Made by a program: the position numbers and the translations under genes. Below are positions 60,812-64,000 of a DNA stretch of 64,000 bases, piece by piece. Under the pieces are notes generated by a model. That model was not told the origin of the DNA. It ran no database searches and saw only the letters and a program-made list of their open reading frames with translations. How positions within the stretch are numbered: the stretch's first letter is position 1; each line of letters opens with the position of its first letter. The DNA comes from Hedera helix (lineage: Eukaryota; Streptophyta; Magnoliopsida; Apiales; Araliaceae): assembly GCA_947179155.2 (NCBI GenBank), contig OX359285.1, forward strand, positions 5,804,231-5,868,230. The letters run 5' to 3'.

Positions 60812-61206
60812 TAAGGTTTTTGAATTTGTATTTAGTCTAGTTTGGAGGCTATGTTTTAGCAGATAGGATTTGTACTTAGTCCAATTTTGAGGTTATTTAT
60901 TAGCCGATAAGATTATCTTTTCGATATTAATGAGAATATCTTTTACATCTTATTCTTGTGTTACCATTTTTATACATACACTTTTAATTCATCTTTTAGA
61001 CCCATCAGTGATTTATCCGATAAAGCTAGCGGGGGGGGGGGGGGGGGCAAAGGAGTATGAAACAAATAGTTATACACATGTAGATGATAAAACTTAACTT
61101 ATAAGACAGGATAATAAAATAAAATCAACGGTTATAATTCAAATTTTTTTAGTCAAGTCCCTTGGGGATTACAAAAATTAATACAATTAATCATCGGGAA
61201 TGATAA
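60812..61206. other. 3' untranslated part of the Tat element
   Basis: This is non-coding sequence downstream of integrase. Two related phrases (GGAGGCTATGTTTTAGCAGATAGGATT and GAGGTTATTTATTAGCCGATAAGATT) form a short local duplication. A 17-base G run (61031-61047) within GCTAGC(G)nCAAAGGAG could include the polypurine tract. Confidence 0.5.
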
Positions 61207-62786
61207 TGTTAGTTCCCAATGACACGATATAAATCTAGAAGGGGGGTTGAATAGATTCTTTTGAAAATTTCTTTTATTTTAAAAGATCTTACTTAATTAA
61301 TTCTTAAACAGAAAGTTTAACACAGCGGAATATGATTTAGTTATCATTTTCTTGATATGTTAGAGTAATAATTCAACAAGCAATTATATGGCAGATATAG
61401 CAAATGAAAGACAGTATTAGAAAGACTCTAGATTTTAAGTGGTTCAGAGCACACAAGACTCCTACTCCACTGTTCTGCTCTTCCAGCAGCAAATCCACTA
61501 AGGATACTTTTACAATATCTGAATCACTAAGATTCCTTCAAGACTCGCAGTCTTGGAATTTTAGTTCACAAAGAACTTTACAAGTCTAACAGACTTGCTT
61601 ACACTAGTTCACAAAGAACTCTTCTGGATTGATGTATATTTGGATGTGCTACTAAGTTGCTTATTAGCTTGAGTTTTTGAAGGACTTAGTAGCAATGCAA
61701 GCTTTCTTATGAGTTTAATCTTTTTCACTTCTTGCGTTTTTCTTTTGGTGCAGTGCTATCTTTTCTCTTTTACTGATCTTGGTTTTTAAGAAGTTAGGGC
61801 TTCGGTTTTCTTCCCGTTGGACCATCTGCTTGAGCTTGTATTTCTTTCCGTTACCTCACAGAGGAGAGCTGCTGTATATTATATTAATATAGCTCATTAA
61901 AGCTCTGATGAGACTTTATTAGATCTGACTTGTTAGTCCATGGAAGGTTTGTTTTCTTTTTCCTTTGGGACAGATATGTCAGTCGTAGGTTCCCACCAAC
62001 TTTTATAGAGTCGTTTGGTCCTTCCAAACTATAGGACTGATAGGACACAGTCCTCTGACTTTTCTGCCTTGAAAGTCTTCTTTCTGTTCCATAGTGCGCT
62101 TGGGTCAGACACCTGACTTTTCTGACTTGATCGAGTTGCAGAGGCTTCCTTTTTGGTTACTTTGATGAAGATTGAATGCGTGAATAGAATAGCTCCTGAT
62201 CTGAGAATCGTGATGTCTCTTGCCTTTTGCTCAACGACCTTATGTGATCAACTCTACGAATATCCTTGCTGACGTGATTGATCTGTAAAGGATCATCTCT
62301 TACGATCATTGTAAAGTTTACTTAACTGTTAGACTGTTGATCGTAGAGTTCAATTTAAGGTTTCTCGTAAAGAACATAGTCTGTCTGGTTGTAGAGTCTT
62401 TTGGACCACAATCATAGAATCCATTCTATGATTGGTTGCCTTGATCGTAGAGTCTTCTGAACCACAATCGTAGAATCCATTCTACGATTGGTTGCCTTGA
62501 TCGTAGAGTCTTCTAAACCAATCGTAGAGTCCATTCTACGATTGGTTGCCTTGATCGTAGAGTCTATTTAAATCGTAGAGTTTCCTTGACACAGATCGTA
62601 GAGTTCATTCTGCGATTTTATTACACCAACAGATCAACCTAACAATTTTGATCTATCTAAGTCTTAGTACAACACAAAAGACTTTTATACAATTAACAAG
62701 AGATCAACCTAACAGTTTTGATCTTATCTAATACAGCCCTTGTACATTATTTTTTATCATCAAATTTAATCATTCAATATTCAACA
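61207..62786 (-). repeat. 3' LTR of the SIRE-like element
   Basis: 1,580 bp, TG..CA bounded. It has no coding content and contains the hairpin repeat array (62382-62616). Confidence 0.75.
62382..62616. repeat. Tandem hairpin array in the SIRE-like LTR
   Basis: About four units of 54-56 bp share GATCGTAGAGTCTT and an internal near-perfect palindrome. The palindromes lie at 62410-62433, 62466-62489, 62520-62543 and about 62595-62616. The second is AATCGTAGAAT-CC-ATTCTACGATT, with eleven paired bases and a two-base loop. Unit 1 changes both arms together (CATAG with CTATG). Confidence 0.9.
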
Positions 62787-62800
62787 ATCTCCCCCAATTT
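62787..62800 (-). promoter_or_regulatory. Polypurine tract of the SIRE-like element
   Basis: On the minus strand AAATTGGGGGAGAT directly precedes the LTR start, marking the plus-strand priming site and the element's orientation. Confidence 0.8.
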
Positions 62801-62986
62801 GATGATGACAACATTATTAACAGATAGTGATTTGAACACATTAAAATAGGCAAAATGCAAGAGTATTTGAATGCCTAATCATACAGTGAGCAGCTGTATT
62901 TTCTATATATAAAAAAATGAATTTTATTGATGTTTTAGTCAGATGATACAATTGAGAAAACAACAGAAAAAGAAAGAAAAAAAAAC

Positions 62987-64000
62987 TTATCTCCTTATGC
63001 TAGGAGGTCTTCTGCCTTCTTCTTCCCTCTGCCTGAAGAATGCTCTCCTTTCTTCTTCAGCTTTTCTCAGTTCTTCTTCCCTCAACACAGCTTTTTCTTC
63101 TTTAATTTGAAACCATTCCTGTGAGCTAGATGGCCTCATAGTTGAGGAAGAAGGTCTTGCTGTCACCTCCTGTCTGGGACGAGATGGTACTGCTTCGAAT
63201 CTAGGAGGATGTATTGAAGTTTGAACCATCCTCATCCCTTGAGGTGCTCTTCCTCTTCTGCTGTAGTCTGAGCTCGTTCTTGTTTGCTCTGCTGTGCTCA
63301 GTTTCTTCTCCCCCTTGTTGGCATCATTAATTGTTGCTACCTGTTCTGAAAGCTGCTGTATGCCCTGAATAATTTCTTGAAGTTGGGTCTTAGTGGCAGC
63401 GACATCATCTTGGTGGGCTTGGAGTCTTTCGTCAGCCATGATTTGTTTTTGCTCCACCAAAGACAAAGTGTCATTCAACCGATGTTTTTGTTCTGTGAGA
63501 GAGTCCTTCAAGGCAATGATCTCATTACTGAGGAGAGTGATAGATTTATCATTGGTTTCTTGAAGAATAACAACGGCCTGCTGATGTGAGTTCAAGGCTT
63601 CCAGAAAATTTTTTATCCCTTTCTTGGAGATTTTCAGAGACTGCTGCCGTTAACTGCCTTAATCTTGTGGAGAATTGTTTATTCAGACTGATAGAGAGAC
63701 CATTGGCAGCATCAATGATATCGTCCATTCTACGTTGAAGGTTGTGGGATTTCGATGCCAGGTCGTTTTGTATCTCTGTATGGATATGGCTTGTCAAGTC
63801 AGTTAAGCCCTCAGTTGTAGGAAGCCGAGATACCTTGTCTAAAATTTCCTGGAGAAGTTGAGATGATTGTCCCTGGTCAGCCGTAGAGCTTGGAATATGA
63901 AAGTATTCGTGACCAGAGGTGGAGGTAATATCCTTATGGGTTAATAAGAGTCTTGAAGATGGAGCCGGAGGAATTGTTTGCTGAGTAGACAGAATTTCAG
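62987..64000 (-). pseudogene. Coiled-coil ORF between pol and 3' LTR (partial, one frameshift)
   Basis: On the minus strand an open frame enters from beyond the window and runs to about 63605. There a one-base insertion in an A/T homopolymer shifts it. It then continues in the next frame to a stop at 62987-62989, about 336 residues visible. The sequence is rich in Q, E, K and L with heptad-like spacing (about 63450-63800). A Pro/Ser/Arg-rich part follows, and an E/R-rich helix (EEELRKAEEERRAFFRQREEE) lies near the end. No membrane segment is visible in this part. SIRE-type elements are known to carry an extra, sometimes env-like, ORF at this place. Whether this is that ORF cannot be settled from the fragment. 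Confidence 0.65.

Larger units (their letters stand above)
54966..61206 (+). mobile_element. Decayed Ty3/Gypsy retrotransposon, Tat type
   Basis: A 5' LTR (54966-55445) is followed by a primer site, gag, protease, RT, RNase H, a second (archaeal-type) RNase H and integrase on the plus strand. The last pol words (HAIRLCRYYQ, ending about 60811) and the second RNase H are typical of the Tat lineage. No 3' LTR is seen before the SIRE-like LTR starts at 61207. That element therefore probably inserted into this one, or the 3' end is lost. Many stops and frameshifts. Confidence 0.85.
61207..64000 (-). mobile_element. SIRE-like Copia element, 3' part (runs off the window)
   Basis: The minus-strand order is: coiled-coil ORF (64000 down to 62987), polypurine tract, then a 1,580-bp LTR (62786 down to 61207). 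The LTR borders are TG..CA (TGTTGAATATT..AACTAACA on the minus strand). The LTR end carrying TCTAGAAGGGGGGTTGAATAG, and the ATCATCAAATTGGGGGAGA tract, are typical of large SIRE/Maximus-type Copia elements, as I recall. Only the 3' part is visible. A candidate target duplication half is GATAA (61202-61206). Confidence 0.75.

Noticed and set aside
62382..62616. Hairpin series as a possible microRNA cluster
   Set aside because: Stems are only 11 bp with two-base loops, too short for a plant microRNA precursor.

Overview
This is plant nuclear DNA, most likely from a eudicot. It is very AT-rich and has intron-split genes with GT..AG borders, many (AT)n microsatellites, MITEs, hAT transposons and nested LTR retrotransposons. 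I cannot name the species. Three host genes look intact; each was rebuilt exon by exon with every junction in phase. The rest is mostly transposons and their remains.

Layout: 1-98 is the end of a CACTA-type element and 191-805 is a hAT-type MITE. 5825-7438 (+) is a five-exon SPEAR/TIE-type transcriptional repressor gene. 11375-19227 is a decayed Ty1/Copia element, split by a 3.3-kb probable solo LTR (15138-18440). 19788-26910 is a broken hAT transposase gene, split by a 5.0-kb probable solo LTR (21410-26376). 27458-32452 is a complete but mutated minus-strand Copia element with both LTRs, a tRNA-iMet primer site and a polypurine tract. 34198-34821 is a small hAT-type element carrying an arabinogalactan-protein gene fragment (Pack-type capture). 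36080-36820 (-) is a TMEM234-like pseudogene cut by a MITE. 41479-46273 (+) is a 14-exon casein kinase 1-like gene. 47838-48790 is a hAT MITE with a perfect 8-bp duplication. 49719-53118 (-) is an eight-exon Bin3/MePCE-type RNA methyltransferase gene. 54966-61206 is a decayed Ty3/Gypsy element of the Tat type with two RNase H domains. 61207 to the window end is a minus-strand SIRE-like Copia element, of which the 3' LTR and a coiled-coil ORF are visible.

The three host genes are regulatory and do not form a cluster: a TCP-interacting repressor, a Ser/Thr kinase and a small-RNA capping methyltransferase. The history is dominated by nesting: LTR elements inside hAT and Copia elements, SIRE inside or next to Tat, and a MITE inside a gene relic. 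The most unusual features are the gene-capturing hAT element, an array of hairpins with compensatory changes in the SIRE-like LTR, a palindrome array in the 5-kb solo LTR, and four very long G/C homopolymers in otherwise AT-rich DNA. All exon structures and family names come from reading the sequence alone.
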